A stretch of DNA of 18,586 bases from Funneliformis mosseae (lineage: Eukaryota; Glomeromycota; Glomeromycetes; Glomerales; Glomeraceae). Position 1 is the first letter of the stretch. Each line of letters starts with the position of its first letter. The notes under the pieces are model-generated. The model was not told the origin of the DNA and searched no databases. It worked only from the letters and a program-made list of their open reading frames with translations. The position numbers and the translations under genes were made by a program. Shown here piece after piece: positions 1-8,692 of this stretch. Where the stretch lies: assembly GCA_910592005.1 (NCBI GenBank), contig CAJVPP010001668.1, positions 1 through 18,586 on the forward strand, written 5' to 3'.

Positions 1-636
1 TGATATCAATATAAATAAAAACGGCCCCCATAGTTCTTGCATGAAGCTAACCAAATTTATACCTATTCCTTCCTTTTCTTGGAATAACCATAGCTTCCAC
101 TATATAAAGTAGAATCACCTGACACCAACATCTATATGGCATGAACTGTATATAATGTTAATTAATAAACATTAAAATAATTATTCTAAAATTTTAATCA
201 ATCAATTTTTAATTTAACGAAAGTGGTATATTAGAAGCTACTGCAAATCATTTTTGTAATTGATAATTCATTGATTTAAGAAACTTTAACAGAACAGAAG
301 AGATTTACACCATAAACTTGATTCAAAGATAAAGAGTTTAGAATTTCTTCGGGAAGATTTGATGACATAATCCAAGTCGTGTATAAATGGTATAATCGTA
401 CGTACGTATACTGAAATGAAATCTACATTTAGCAATTTTTAGGAAGTTATGATAACGACACAATATTTACTTTATAATGAATTTGATTATCATCTGTATT
501 AACGATTTTATAATATTAAACAAAATGAAATAAATTCAAAATAAATTGGTAATAAAAAATTATGGCAATATAAGCCAATTTTTTTAATTATGATCAAAAG
601 TTTAAATTTATTTTGGAATAACTATAACTTTGTGTT
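1..636. other. AT-rich intergenic DNA, nothing recognised
   Basis: I see no convincing coding frame, RNA gene or repeat here. The sequence is AT-rich with scattered stop codons in all frames. A short palindromic run (cgtacgtacg) lies near 398-407. Confidence 0.5.
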
Positions 637-744
637 GACATTCGGTCATTTTGCCGGAGCAAAAAAAAATCTTTGGCTGCGGTCAAATACCATCTAATAT
701 TATATGCCAACCCTGTTTATGTTTATAAGTGTTGGCCGAATTTC
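637..744. repeat. Possible 108-bp MITE-like element
   Basis: The left end tgacattcggtc (637-648) and the right end ggccgaatttca (733-744) are inverted copies with two mismatches. The interior is locally GC-richer than its surroundings (ccggagc, ggctgcggtc) and holds an A-run. This is the layout of a short non-autonomous element. No transposase or clear target duplication was seen, so the call rests only on the ends. Confidence 0.3.
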
Positions 745-1110
745 ATAACGCTTAATAATTACAAATGTCAAATATGCTTTCAATGAATTTCTTAGTTCAT
801 ATAATTTATTTATGCTACGCAAACACTGATTTTGATATACGTAGGTTAGCGTTGTTTGTATCCTTTCAATCAACATTTCTTTGTTTGAATCTAATTATAC
901 ATGATTATCATCTTTTTTTTAAAATCTATTATCGAACTTCTCATAATAATATTATTATTATTCAAATTGCCAATCATTGAAGGATTTATTTTCTTTTTTA
1001 CACTTGTAATACTTTGATCATGTTACTTTGATAGAAATCCCCTGCCATGAAAAGAAACTCGGTGTTAACCGAATTTAAACAGAAATCAGGTTAATCAAAC
1101 AACGATTAAA
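745..1110. other. Intergenic DNA, nothing recognised
   Basis: The only open frame here (765-980) encodes a low-complexity Ile/Asn/Phe-rich peptide with no domain signature and no coding-like composition. I treat the stretch as non-coding. Confidence 0.4.
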
Positions 1111-1545
1111 TCTAACTAAGGCCCGTCCTAAGAAAGTTTTATACAACCTTTTACTTTATACGGTTATTAGTCAGTTTATATAGAGTAGAGACACGATAAA
1201 GTTTGAAAGTGTATCATGGAATTTTATTAACTCAAAGATTTCGGACGTCTCTTCTCAAGACTCGTCAACCTTCTTCTTTGAACAAAGCGGATATTCGGGG
1301 TTTATATACAAAATTTCTAAATACTAATTTAAAAATATATAATAAACATATCAAACATAATAACGAATATATCAAAAATAATAATTTAATAATTATATAT
1401 ATAAAACAAATATAAAAACGAAAACTAGTATAATTATTTTAACACATATAATTGATATAAATGACATTTTTGACATTATCGACATTTCAATATTTTTACG
1501 CAGCTACTGCGCCATTCATGAATGCCGATCTCTTGTAACACCGGT
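1111..1545 (-). mobile_element. Possible solo LTR remnant (minus strand)
   Basis: Read on the minus strand, the segment could begin with TGTTACAAGAG near 1540. It then shows a TATA motif in a GC-richer setting (tatataaaccccg, complement of about 1299-1311) and an AATAAA motif about 80 bp further on (complement of 1222-1227). A second TATA-like motif (tatataaac) lies at about 1174-1182. A compact TATA-to-polyA spacing with GC-rich flanks is typical of LTR promoters. No internal retroelement coding and no target duplication were identified, so the boundaries are approximate and the assignment is tentative. Confidence 0.25.
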
Positions 1546-1573
1546 GTATTCTGTCTGGTACGGCTTTCTGAAC

Positions 1574-1617
1574 GTTTCCGATATATATAACAACTTTCTT
1601 CGGAAACTTCGAAAGTT
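1574..1617. repeat. Nested short inverted repeats
   Basis: GTTTCCGA (1574-1581) pairs with TCGGAAAC (1600-1607). Overlapping it, AACTTTC (1592-1598) pairs with GAAAGTT (1611-1617). Both pairs are perfect, so two alternative hairpins compete for the middle arm. This lies at the edge of a GC-richer island (1500-1620) within AT-rich DNA. Confidence 0.55.
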
Positions 1618-1619
1618 AT

Positions 1620-2030
1620 CCACCAAAATAATCTTTAATTATAAAAAAAATATTTATATAAATTATGAAGAATAGAAAAATACCACACAACATTTTCAAA
1701 GTTATTTATATTAAAATTTAATTTTAGATAAATAAGTATAAATGTATCAAAAAAAAAGAATAAAAATTAATTGAAATAAAAAAATAATACCTAGGAAATC
1801 TCAAAGTTAAAGTTTTAATTTAAACACATTATAATTTTTGATTCTTGCTTTAACAATTCTAGAATGGAATTTTTAAAACTACTTTGTCATTTTTATTTAG
1901 TGACGCAGCATTATCGCGGACTTAATTTTTTTTTTAAAATTTCAAAATTTTTAATTTATAGATAATTAAAATAAAATGTTGATTTTGTTAATTTAATACA
2001 AAGCTTTTTTTACATTTAAAACATGGTTGT
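1620..2030. other. AT-rich intergenic DNA, nothing recognised
   Basis: Long A and T runs with no open frame of note. No RNA gene or repeat structure was recognised. Confidence 0.5.
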
Positions 2031-2125
2031 TCAGTCTCAAGTCAATGGGTCAACCGGTCGGTCACGGTTATGATATGACCTGTTATGACAAGACATGATC
2101 GTGAACATTAACATCCCTAGCATTA
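2031..2125. repeat. GGTC/GACC-rich repeat cluster, possible transposon end
   Basis: Several direct and inverted copies of ggtc, gacc and tgac occur within about 60 bp (ggtcaaccggtcggtcac, then atgacctgttatgac). They are followed by gaacattaacatccctagc. Clusters of this kind are common as subterminal repeats of DNA transposons. No partner end was found, so the family is not assigned. Confidence 0.25.
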
Positions 2126-3190
2126 ACCGTAATAAGAATATTAACTTCCACTTATGGACTTTTAAAAACATTTGGTAATAAGCTATCTGAGGATGTTAAA
2201 CCTTTAAATAAACAGCGTTCAAATCTTAATTTAAAACAATCAAGGAGCGAAAGTTGCGCAGAATCGAATTATGCAATCGAGATACCGAAAATACAAATTT
2301 TACGTAAAAATTCAACAAGGTTTCTCTTAAACAAATTCTACCTTCGACGTCCATTCTTCCATTATAATAAGAAATGAATTCAACATTTAACGATCGAAAA
2401 GAATACATTAGAATGTTGGAACAAACTTTCGATTATATACACATTTATTTCGAACCTTACTTTTTTAATTTGTAATATAAATTATATTATAAATTATATT
2501 TTGTATAATTTTAAATTTATTATGATAATAATAATTAATATTATTAAATTATGAATACCAAAATATTTCGCTCGCGAGTTATGGATTTGGCTTGAGTTAA
2601 ATATTCTGGCTTCGTCCCCATTAGTAATAGTAATCGAACACCGGGGAATTCGATAAAAAAAAAAAAGAAGCTAACTTCAGGATTTATCTTAAATCAATTC
2701 TACAAAAGATTAATTTAAATAAATAATGTAAAAAAGAAAAACTATAATTTTTTATGAAACACAAATCGAACTTTTATTCTAATCCTTTTTGTGAATATTT
2801 CCTAACCTAAATCTAGTTAGATCGAGATAAAAGAGAGGCGTCGATCACAAAGCGGGTTGATTTTCTTCTTGCGTCAATTTTGCTTTTTATTTTCAGGTTT
2901 GGGTTACAATTAATTAAACTTTATTTCAATTTAGGAAATAATGTTCATTAATATAATTTCAAAATAGTGCTAAAACAAGAAGGTAAACTATTTGATCGTC
3001 TCAGTAATGATTTTTTAAATTTTCGAAATGATCGTTAACAATAAAAATTCTCTTTCTTTTAAATTTACTATGGAAGATTTTTTAATTCATCAAAATTTCA
3101 TGTTAAAACTTTATTACTGTGAAATTATTTCAAAGGAAACAAAATGGCATATCAACAAAATTTGGTACCAAACATGATGAAAAAGTACTG
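2126..3190. other. Intergenic DNA upstream of the ML gene
   Basis: It includes a minus-strand open frame at 2226-2408 (60 codons) without any domain signature, which I do not support as a gene. The motif cctaacctaaatctagttag (2801-2820) recurs in similar form at 4432-4450, beyond the ML gene. No RNA gene was seen. Confidence 0.4.
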
Positions 3191-3223
3191 ATTGGAATAC
3201 GATTTTTTTTTTTACTTTTTTCC

Positions 3224-3234
3224 TTATAAAAGGG
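3224..3234 (+). promoter_or_regulatory. TATA box of the ML-domain gene
   Basis: TTATAAAAGGG sits about 95 bp upstream of the start codon at 3325, after a T-rich stretch. An A/C-rich leader (accaaaaaaaaaactc) lies between the two, as is usual for strongly expressed fungal genes. The position fits a transcription start roughly 60-70 bp before the ATG. Confidence 0.65.
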
Positions 3235-3324
3235 CAATGATTTTTAAGAATCCAAGCTTATTTATAACTAACATTCACCAAAAAAAAAACTCAACAAACT
3301 CAACTTTACAAAGAAATCATAATC

Positions 3325-3753
3325 ATGAACCGAAAATTTATATTTGCATTCCTCTTATTGTTCACGCTTTCCATGGTCAATGCAATTCCTCATAAACTTC
3401 TTAAAAGATCTGGCTATTATTCATGTCCACAAGACCTTTTCTTACTCCGTGGATCATTTACAATGAGTGATCAAAAGTATACTGCTACTGTTACCGGAAC
3501 ATTGAAGAATGACGTTACCGAACAAACCAAACTTGTGGTTGCATTTGGTGATTCAAATGGAGCTGCCTTAGCAGACCCCATTGTTTTTGATGCTTGTACT
3601 GGAAGTGGATGTCCAATTAAAGCTGGTGATGCAATTAATCAACAGGTGGAATTTCAAGCACCAGGCAAATTACCTAAACCGTACAATATGGTATTTAGTA
3701 TGGCAAATTCAGAAAGTGATATTCTAGGCTGTTTTTATTTTCCATTTAAATAA
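3325..3753 (+). CDS. Secreted ML-domain (MD-2-related lipid-recognition) protein
   Basis: The 142-residue protein has a signal peptide: basic MNRK, a hydrophobic stretch at residues 5-18, and likely cleavage after Val-Asn-Ala at residue 20. A Lys-Arg pair at 27-28 could be a Kex2 site. The rest (about 33-141) matches the ML fold of fungal phosphatidylglycerol/phosphatidylinositol transfer proteins. The signs are the N-terminal Cys34, the GTLKNDVTE segment at 58-66, the Cys91...Cys96-Pro-Ile-Lys-Ala-Gly block, the P-x-P-Y strand near 117-120 and a final Cys136. Four cysteines can give two disulfides, fewer than in many ML proteins. ML proteins bind single lipids or sterols in a beta-sandwich. 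There is no intron. The start is supported by the signal peptide and the upstream TATA box. It is likely a secreted or vacuolar lipid-binding protein; its ligand cannot be read from the sequence. It appears intact and is the best-supported functional gene in the window. Confidence 0.9.
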   Translation: MNRKFIFAFLLLFTLSMVNAIPHKLLKRSGYYSCPQDLFLLRGSFTMSDQKYTATVTGTLKNDVTEQTKLVVAFGDSNGAALADPIVFDACTGSGCPIKAGDAINQQVEFQAPGKLPKPYNMVFSMANSESDILGCFYFPFK

Positions 3754-5551
3754 TTAAATTGATTTTAATATTTGATTTTGATAAATCTTGAAACGAAAGA
3801 GAAATGTATTTATATCTAACACTACACATTTAAACAAGTTACAGCAGTTTTTCTCTTTTTAATGATTTATTTCGTGTTAGGCTTATAAAGAAATTGTTTG
3901 AATATTCATATTATCGTTCTCATTCTTATATATTATTATAATTTTGGCAAAAAATTCATAGTAAATTTAATTATTCAACAAAGAATATATAATTTTATTT
4001 ATTATTATTTTTTTTTTCTTATTTCTTCAAACATTTTCACGTCTATATTCAAAAAATTTATACAATAAAATATTTTTCCACCGCAGAAAGATCAGAACTG
4101 AAGCTGAAATTGAATTCATTTTTTTTTAATAATATAATAAAATATTTTAATACGTGATTTAAAAAGTCATTTTTAAGTTGCCTTTTTTTTTTGGAAAACT
4201 TAACTTACCCATAAGAGGTAGGGGTAAAATAAATCCTTACACTGATTGGCTATATTTTTTTTTTTTAAAAAACTTTAATCCCTTTTTATGTATAAAATTT
4301 AACGAAAATCAAACTTGAAAATAAATGGAAGCGAACAATTCTGGGTTGAATAGAAATACTATTTAGGCTCATTATTTTCTACTTTTTACGTTGATTGAAC
4401 TACCCTACCAACAAATTTTTGAAAATATTATCCTAACCTAAATTGGTTAGTCGTTCATTTTTCTTAGAAATGTCGATCAGATGATCGGCAACGATTGAAC
4501 GATTTTAAATCTTTCTCCCCTTTTCTTTGAATTCATAAAAATAAATGGACACTAGAATTAATAAAGGGCACCCGTTGTATTTGTTTCTTATAAAGCAATT
4601 AGATTGATACTAAATGTTAATAAATACTTTTATCACCTCAGATACTGACCGTGAACATTCAAATTCCAATAGTTAACTTTCACATCTAGATGAGATTTGA
4701 AGATTCTGTAAATATGATTCTAGAAGAATTATAATTGTACTTAACGAAAAAGTTTTGGATAAAGTTACTATTTACAAGGAAAGAAAAAAAATGTACTTTA
4801 CAATTTTCCAGTTTGAATTTATATTATCTTTAGAAACCCTACTAATAATGACAGCGCTCCATGAAAATGAATATAAAAAAAGAAGATATAGAAAATACAA
4901 TATATAAATTGTCTACTATTTAATAACAAAAACATTACAAACATTAATTGAGATATATTGCGAAGTTAATGAAGAGGATTTCATAGAATTCTTGACGTAT
5001 ATCACGGGATTGACTTCTGGTTTATATACGATCAATATTTCGAATGAAAGAATTATTATTTTTTTTAAAGCTAATTCTTTCAGATTGTGTCGCTTCGGTA
5101 GTATTTATGTATAATATTTATTTTTTACTTTCAATTCGAATTTTTGTTGGGCCGTAGCCATAAAATATTTTTATTTTTCGACTAATATTAATGATCGTTG
5201 AGTCACCACGCAGCCTCATAATTTAAAGTAAAATTTGCTGGCTCGGACCAGACAACCAGGGTTCGGTTAAAATTTAAAATTATTATTTATAACGTTGTAG
5301 TTATTAAATTTTAGATTTATAGCAAATTTAATAATTGCTACTCTATTACATTATGTTTATATAAATACATAATAAGAAAATAGTAAAAAACCTATAATAT
5401 GATAATTTTAATTATTGATTAAACTTCTTTGTCTTTAAAATAATCTAAATAAATAACAAAATTTCAACATCGTAAAAAATTATCATGTCTAAAAATTAAA
5501 ATTATAATGATTATTTTAAAAATAATTTAATAAAGTTAATTAATTTTATCT
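3754..5551. other. Long intergenic stretch, nothing coding recognised
   Basis: The 3' flank of the ML gene is AT-rich. GC-richer islets lie at 4200-4250 (acccataagaggtagggg and a ccaat-type motif on the minus strand), 4430-4500 (cctaacctaaattggttag, then gtcgatcagatgatcgg), 4960-5040 and 5140-5265. None carries a sustained reading frame. The 5230-5265 islet has tRNA-promoter-like words but is not a tRNA. These islets may be worn repeat fragments. Confidence 0.4.
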
Positions 5552-5890
5552 TCAGGGAATTTTCAAATCATCTTGATCTTCTGAATGAAGATTATATATT
5601 TCTTCATTATCTAATCGAGATTTAAATAATTTAAATTTTAAATTCGGTAACAAAGTTATTAGATTTATCAATTTATTATCATCATCATCACTCGCCATAT
5701 AACTTCTTTGCATATAATGCGTCACAATTTCATCATTTGTATGATTAATTCCTAAATAAACATTTAAAAGTTATAAGATATTAACTTTATCGATTTCTAT
5801 TTTATTTTATTTTATTTATTTTTATTTTTACTTTTATTTATATATACTATTCAACAATTGATTCTTTCCTTTTTTTTTTTCATTATTCAT
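5552..5890 (-). CDS. Probable small two-exon gene, unrecognised 80-residue protein
   Basis: I infer two exons on the minus strand. Exon 1 is 5890 down to 5848 (43 nt). The intron is 5847-5752 (96 bp, donor GTATAT, acceptor TTTATTTAG). Exon 2 is 5751 down to 5552, ending in TGA. The phases join cleanly (A + GA giving Arg) to make an 80-residue reading frame. The protein starts MNNEKKKGKNQLLN, has an acidic SDDDDN run in the middle, a Leu-rich stretch (INLITLLPNLKFKLF) and an acidic tail ending DDLKIP. There is no signal peptide or membrane segment, and I do not recognise a family. Exon 2 has coding-like composition in otherwise very AT-rich DNA. It could instead be the 3' exon of a larger or broken gene. 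The start codon is the least certain part. Confidence 0.45.
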
Positions 5891-5969
5891 CGATTTTTTA
5901 TTTATTTTAATAAATATTAAATTAAAAAAATAAATAATCGATCGATAAGATGATTGATAATCGAAATGA

Positions 5970-6050
5970 TGATTTTCGAATATTAAATATTCGAATATTA
6001 ATTATTTATTTACAAATAAATAACAAACAAATAATTCGAATATTCAATTT
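5970..6050. repeat. TTCGAATATT inverted and direct repeat cluster
   Basis: The palindromic words ttcgaata, aatattcgaatatt and attcgaatatt recur four or more times, with atttatttacaaataaat as a further palindrome. The cluster lies between the small minus-strand gene and the CpG-rich repeat, in what would be its upstream region. Confidence 0.5.
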
Positions 6051-6142
6051 TCAAGAACGACAGTTCCGCGATCGACAGTTCCGCGATCGGCAGTTCCGCG
6101 ATCGATAGTTCCGAGATCGACTGTTACAATTAATTCTTGAAA
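6048..6142. repeat. CpG-rich 15-bp tandem repeat inside a perfect 10-bp inverted repeat
   Basis: Four 15-bp units (6059-6073, 6074-6088, 6089-6103, 6104-6118) follow the pattern gacagttccgcgatc, with a partial fifth unit (gactgtt). Units 1 and 2 are identical; units 3 and 4 differ at a few bases. Each junction makes a cgatcg palindrome or a near copy. The array is framed by TTTTCAAGAA (6048-6057) and its exact reverse complement TTCTTGAAAA (6133-6142). It is the most CpG-dense spot in the window. It lies upstream of the minus-strand small gene and of the plus-strand broken gene block. Confidence 0.8.
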
Positions 6143-6169
6143 AGTTCAAAATAAATTAGAAAAAATCAA

Positions 6170-6661
6170 ATGGAGAATTACGATACGAAAATCTTAAAAT
6201 TAAAGGAGTTTGACAACATTTTCTTAATTGTTGAATGAAAGAATTGGATAAGAAATGGTTTAAAGGCAATTGGTCTCCCTGGTATCTTGTAACTTTTGCC
6301 GAGGGTTATAAACAAGGTCTTCGAGTTTTCGACAAGGAAATAAAAATTATTTCAAAATTATTTTACTATGAAGAAAGGTTTATTATACATTCTTATAAAT
6401 CTTTCATCAGTTATTGCTGATTAGATCACCGTAGAACATGATTTTAAGATGTGCGACCAAGCCGTACCTTCTAATCTTGCCGCATTCCATATAGACGATG
6501 ATGGCATTAAATATTCGACATCTCTTTTGGTCAGGGAACTTCAAACTATAAGTCATGAGCCACCATTAACAATTGTAAACGTCACTATGTGGGGATGTAC
6601 TTATGATTGCAACTTTAGCTTTATGGTGAAAATAAACGGGAAAGTTCGTCGTATACTTTAA
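6170..6661 (+). pseudogene. Unrecognised degraded protein-coding remnant
   Basis: This has coding-like composition but broken frames. A first frame opens at ATG 6170 (MENYDTKILKLKEF...) and stops at 6236. A second frame (6235-6420) overlaps that stop by ATGA and carries KGNWSPWYLVTFAEGYKQG. A third (open from 6425, ending 6659-6661) carries CDQAVPSNLAAFHIDDDG and NVTMWGCTYDCNF. A possible short intron (GTTTAT at 6378 to TTAG at 6424, with a CTGAT branch-like word) separates the last two, but the phases do not match. At least one frameshift is therefore needed. I do not recognise the family. It ends only 14 bp before the ATPase start codon, so a promoter for the ATPase is missing or replaced, which suggests a rearranged junction. 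Confidence 0.5.
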
Positions 6662-6675
6662 ACGGATTGGACTCA

Positions 6676-8050
6676 ATGTCTGAAAAATCGCGTAAACCTG
6701 GAGTGGATTTTTCTATTGAGGAGAAGGGTTAATTACCTTTAAATTCAAACGACATTGTAGAAGACCACAATAGAAATGTAGCTACTTACTTTATACCACG
6801 ATTAACTCTAGAAAGATCATTGTCTATTAATTATCGCACTTTGTAAGTCATACACTTCAATGATTGATGCTAATTTCGATCATTAACCATTTTTCGTTAT
6901 CTGCAGATCCATTCAGACTTCGGATAGTATCCAAGCTCGAAAATACCAAATAAAGAAAGAAAAAAAGGTGGCCACCATTTCTCCAGATGGTATCCTCTAT
7001 TTCATATTCAGATTACACAATATTTCATATAACTTACTTTTTTCCTCTTTTCACAATAGATGATATCGCACAACTTAATTATCACACCCTTCCGGTCAAT
7101 TTGATCTGGGAACGGTTCGAATGCAATAAAAACCTGGGTCTAAACTCTCAAACGGCCGCTCACCATCTTCAACGCAATGGTAAAAATGTAATCTCACCGC
7201 CTAAAAACAATATAATTTATAAAATCCTCGGCTATTTTCTCGGTGGATTCTGTAGTTTGATTTGGTTTGCGGCCATTATCATGATCTTGTTGTATAAACC
7301 ATTAGGCGAGCCAAACCCATCTCTAATAAACCTTGCTTTGGGAATCGTTCTAGTAAGAATTCGAATTTTTATTCTCGTTCACTCGAAAAAAAAAGTGTTG
7401 ATTTCTAAATAATCGTTTTATTGTGTTAAGATAATCGCTGTAGTGATTCTGACTGTATTTGCTGTGTATCAGGATTGGTCAACATCAAGGGTGATGAAGT
7501 CAATTAAAAATATTCTGCATTCTGAAACGCTTGTTATTCGTGATGGTCAAGTCCAAAAAATACCTGCAACTGGTAATGTTAATTTTCACAATTCTAAAGT
7601 GTTTTCCCCTCGTCTCAATAATAAACCTTCTTATTTCCGAAAAAACTTCAGATCTAGTCGTCGGAGACCTTGTTCAAATAAACATGGGTAGCAAGGTTCC
7701 GTCGGATTTGCGTCTAGTGGAAGTGACAAGTGATATGAAATTCGATCGATCAATATTGACTGGAGAGAATGCACCAGTTACCGCCACTGTGGAAGCCACG
7801 GATGACAACTATTTTGAAACACAAAACATTGCTTTGCTTGGCATTCATTGAACTAATGGAAGTGGAAAAGGTGTCGTCGTTGCCACCGGTAATGTTTCAG
7901 TAATTTATCTTCTTCTGCTTAACTTTGACATTTTTTTTTTGATGACTTTTAATTTTAATTTTAGGCGACAAGACCGTGTTTGGCAAGATTGCAAAGTTAT
8001 CAACTGCTACTGATTCGGAGCCTACGATTCTTCAGAATAAAATACTGTAA
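6676..8050 (+). pseudogene. Truncated type IIC P-type ATPase (Na+/K+-ATPase alpha-like)
   Basis: Six exons (6676-6842, 6907-6989, 7060-7352, 7431-7572, 7652-7888, 7965-8050) join in phase across five GT-AG introns of 64-79 bp, giving 335 codons. The N-terminus starts MSEKSRKPGVDFSIEEKG. A cation-ATPase N domain follows, then two membrane helices (LGYFLGGFCSLIWFAAIIMI; INLALGIVL continuing over the intron). Next come QDWSTSRVMKSI and the actuator domain with VVGDLVQINMGSKVPSDLR and LTGEN, then TNGSGKGVVVATGDKTVFGKIA. These blocks are diagnostic of P-type II cation pumps, closest to fungal IIC. Full-length pumps are near 1,000 residues. This copy stops at 8048-8050 before the DKTG phosphorylation site, the nucleotide-binding domain and six or more helices. 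In-frame stops occur at 6730-6732 (TAA) and 7849-7851 (TGA, where related pumps continue). Splice sites remain intact, so this is a DNA-level partial duplication, not a retrocopy. It cannot encode a working pump. Confidence 0.88.
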
Positions 8051-8467
8051 AAATAACGACGTGTAAATAGGACACGGACGTTCTTTGATTTTATTTTTTT
8101 GAAAAAATACGTCGTGATCGTTAAATACCTACCTAAATATCGATCCTAAGAATGAAGTAAAACTATTCTATGTAATGCTTAAAATATATTTTAAAAAAAA
8201 AAAAAAAATTTTTTTTTTTTTTTTATTTTATTTTATTTTGGCATTAGTTTACTCGAACCCATTACTCGAGATTAATCTTTAATTTTAAATTAATATAAAT
8301 CTCATCTGATTTTCAATATATCACATGATATTGCTCCAGTGTTAGCACATCACATGACATCATATATAACTTAAATCTTTAAAATGATAAATTTGAGATT
8401 TTAAAAACAAATTTATTATGCTTTGTATAACGTTACATATCTTCCAAATAAGGCAATTTATTACTTA
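8051..8467. other. Non-coding flank of the truncated ATPase
   Basis: It holds a run of about 16 A followed by about 17 T (about 8193-8224) that forms a near-perfect palindrome, then a TTTTA microsatellite (about 8222-8239). Two copies of atcacatga lie near 8319 and 8349. The ATPase homology breaks at about 8045, and nothing resembling its downstream exons follows. Confidence 0.5.
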
Positions 8468-8485
8468 TAATTCCGGCCGGAATTA
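8468..8485. repeat. 18-bp perfect palindrome with GC core
   Basis: TAATTCCGGCCGGAATTA reads identically on both strands. Its CCGGCCGG core stands out in DNA that is otherwise nearly GC-free. It lies just outside the inverted-repeat element at 8494-8692. Confidence 0.8.
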
Positions 8486-8493
8486 GTTAATCT

Positions 8494-8692
8494 ATATGAC
8501 TTTAGTTATATGATATATGGGAGGCGATCAGTAGAAAAGAGGGAAATCCACTTTTTAATCAAAAATTTTTTCATTGATTCACTCTGCTGATCATAATCAT
8601 GTGAACAAAATTAGCTTAATAACTAAAATTACTTAAAATTTGTAAATTTTTCCCTTTTCTATTGACCGCTTCTCATATGACTATAAAGTCAT
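8494..8692. repeat. 199-bp inverted-repeat element (MITE-like)
   Basis: The left arm (8494-8546, from atatgacttta to tagaaaagaggg) is an imperfect inverted copy of the right arm (8646-8692, tcccttttctattgaccgc to ataaagtcat). The arms are about 50 bp long and separated by about 100 bp. Inside, gatcagtagaaaag (8526-8539) also has an inverted relative, ctctgctgatc (8582-8592). It encodes nothing. It fits a foldback or MITE-type element; clear target duplications were not found. Confidence 0.5.

Noticed and set aside
765..980. 71-codon plus-strand open frame
   Set aside because: Low-complexity, no domain or homologue signature, no upstream promoter features, composition like the surrounding non-coding DNA.
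1203..1415. 70-codon plus-strand open frame
   Set aside because: Its first half overlaps a possible LTR promoter region on the other strand and its second half is Lys/Asn/Ile low complexity.
2226..2408. 60-codon minus-strand open frame
   Set aside because: No recognisable domain, and no splice or promoter context that would support a gene.
3192..3395. 67-codon open frame overlapping the ML gene start
   Set aside because: It covers the TATA box, leader and signal-peptide region in another frame; the ML gene explains this DNA.
5230..5270. tRNA-like words (tggctcgga and ggttcggtt)
   Set aside because: The A-box-like and B-box-like words are only about 20 bp apart, and no acceptor or anticodon stem could be formed.
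6378..6424. Clean intron joining the two parts of the unrecognised remnant
   Set aside because: The splice words look acceptable, but no combination of donor and acceptor gives matching phases, so a frameshift is still required.
7353..7443. Acceptor at tgtag (7443) for ATPase intron 3
   Set aside because: It puts TGA directly after the splice; using ttaag at 7430 restores the second membrane helix in phase.
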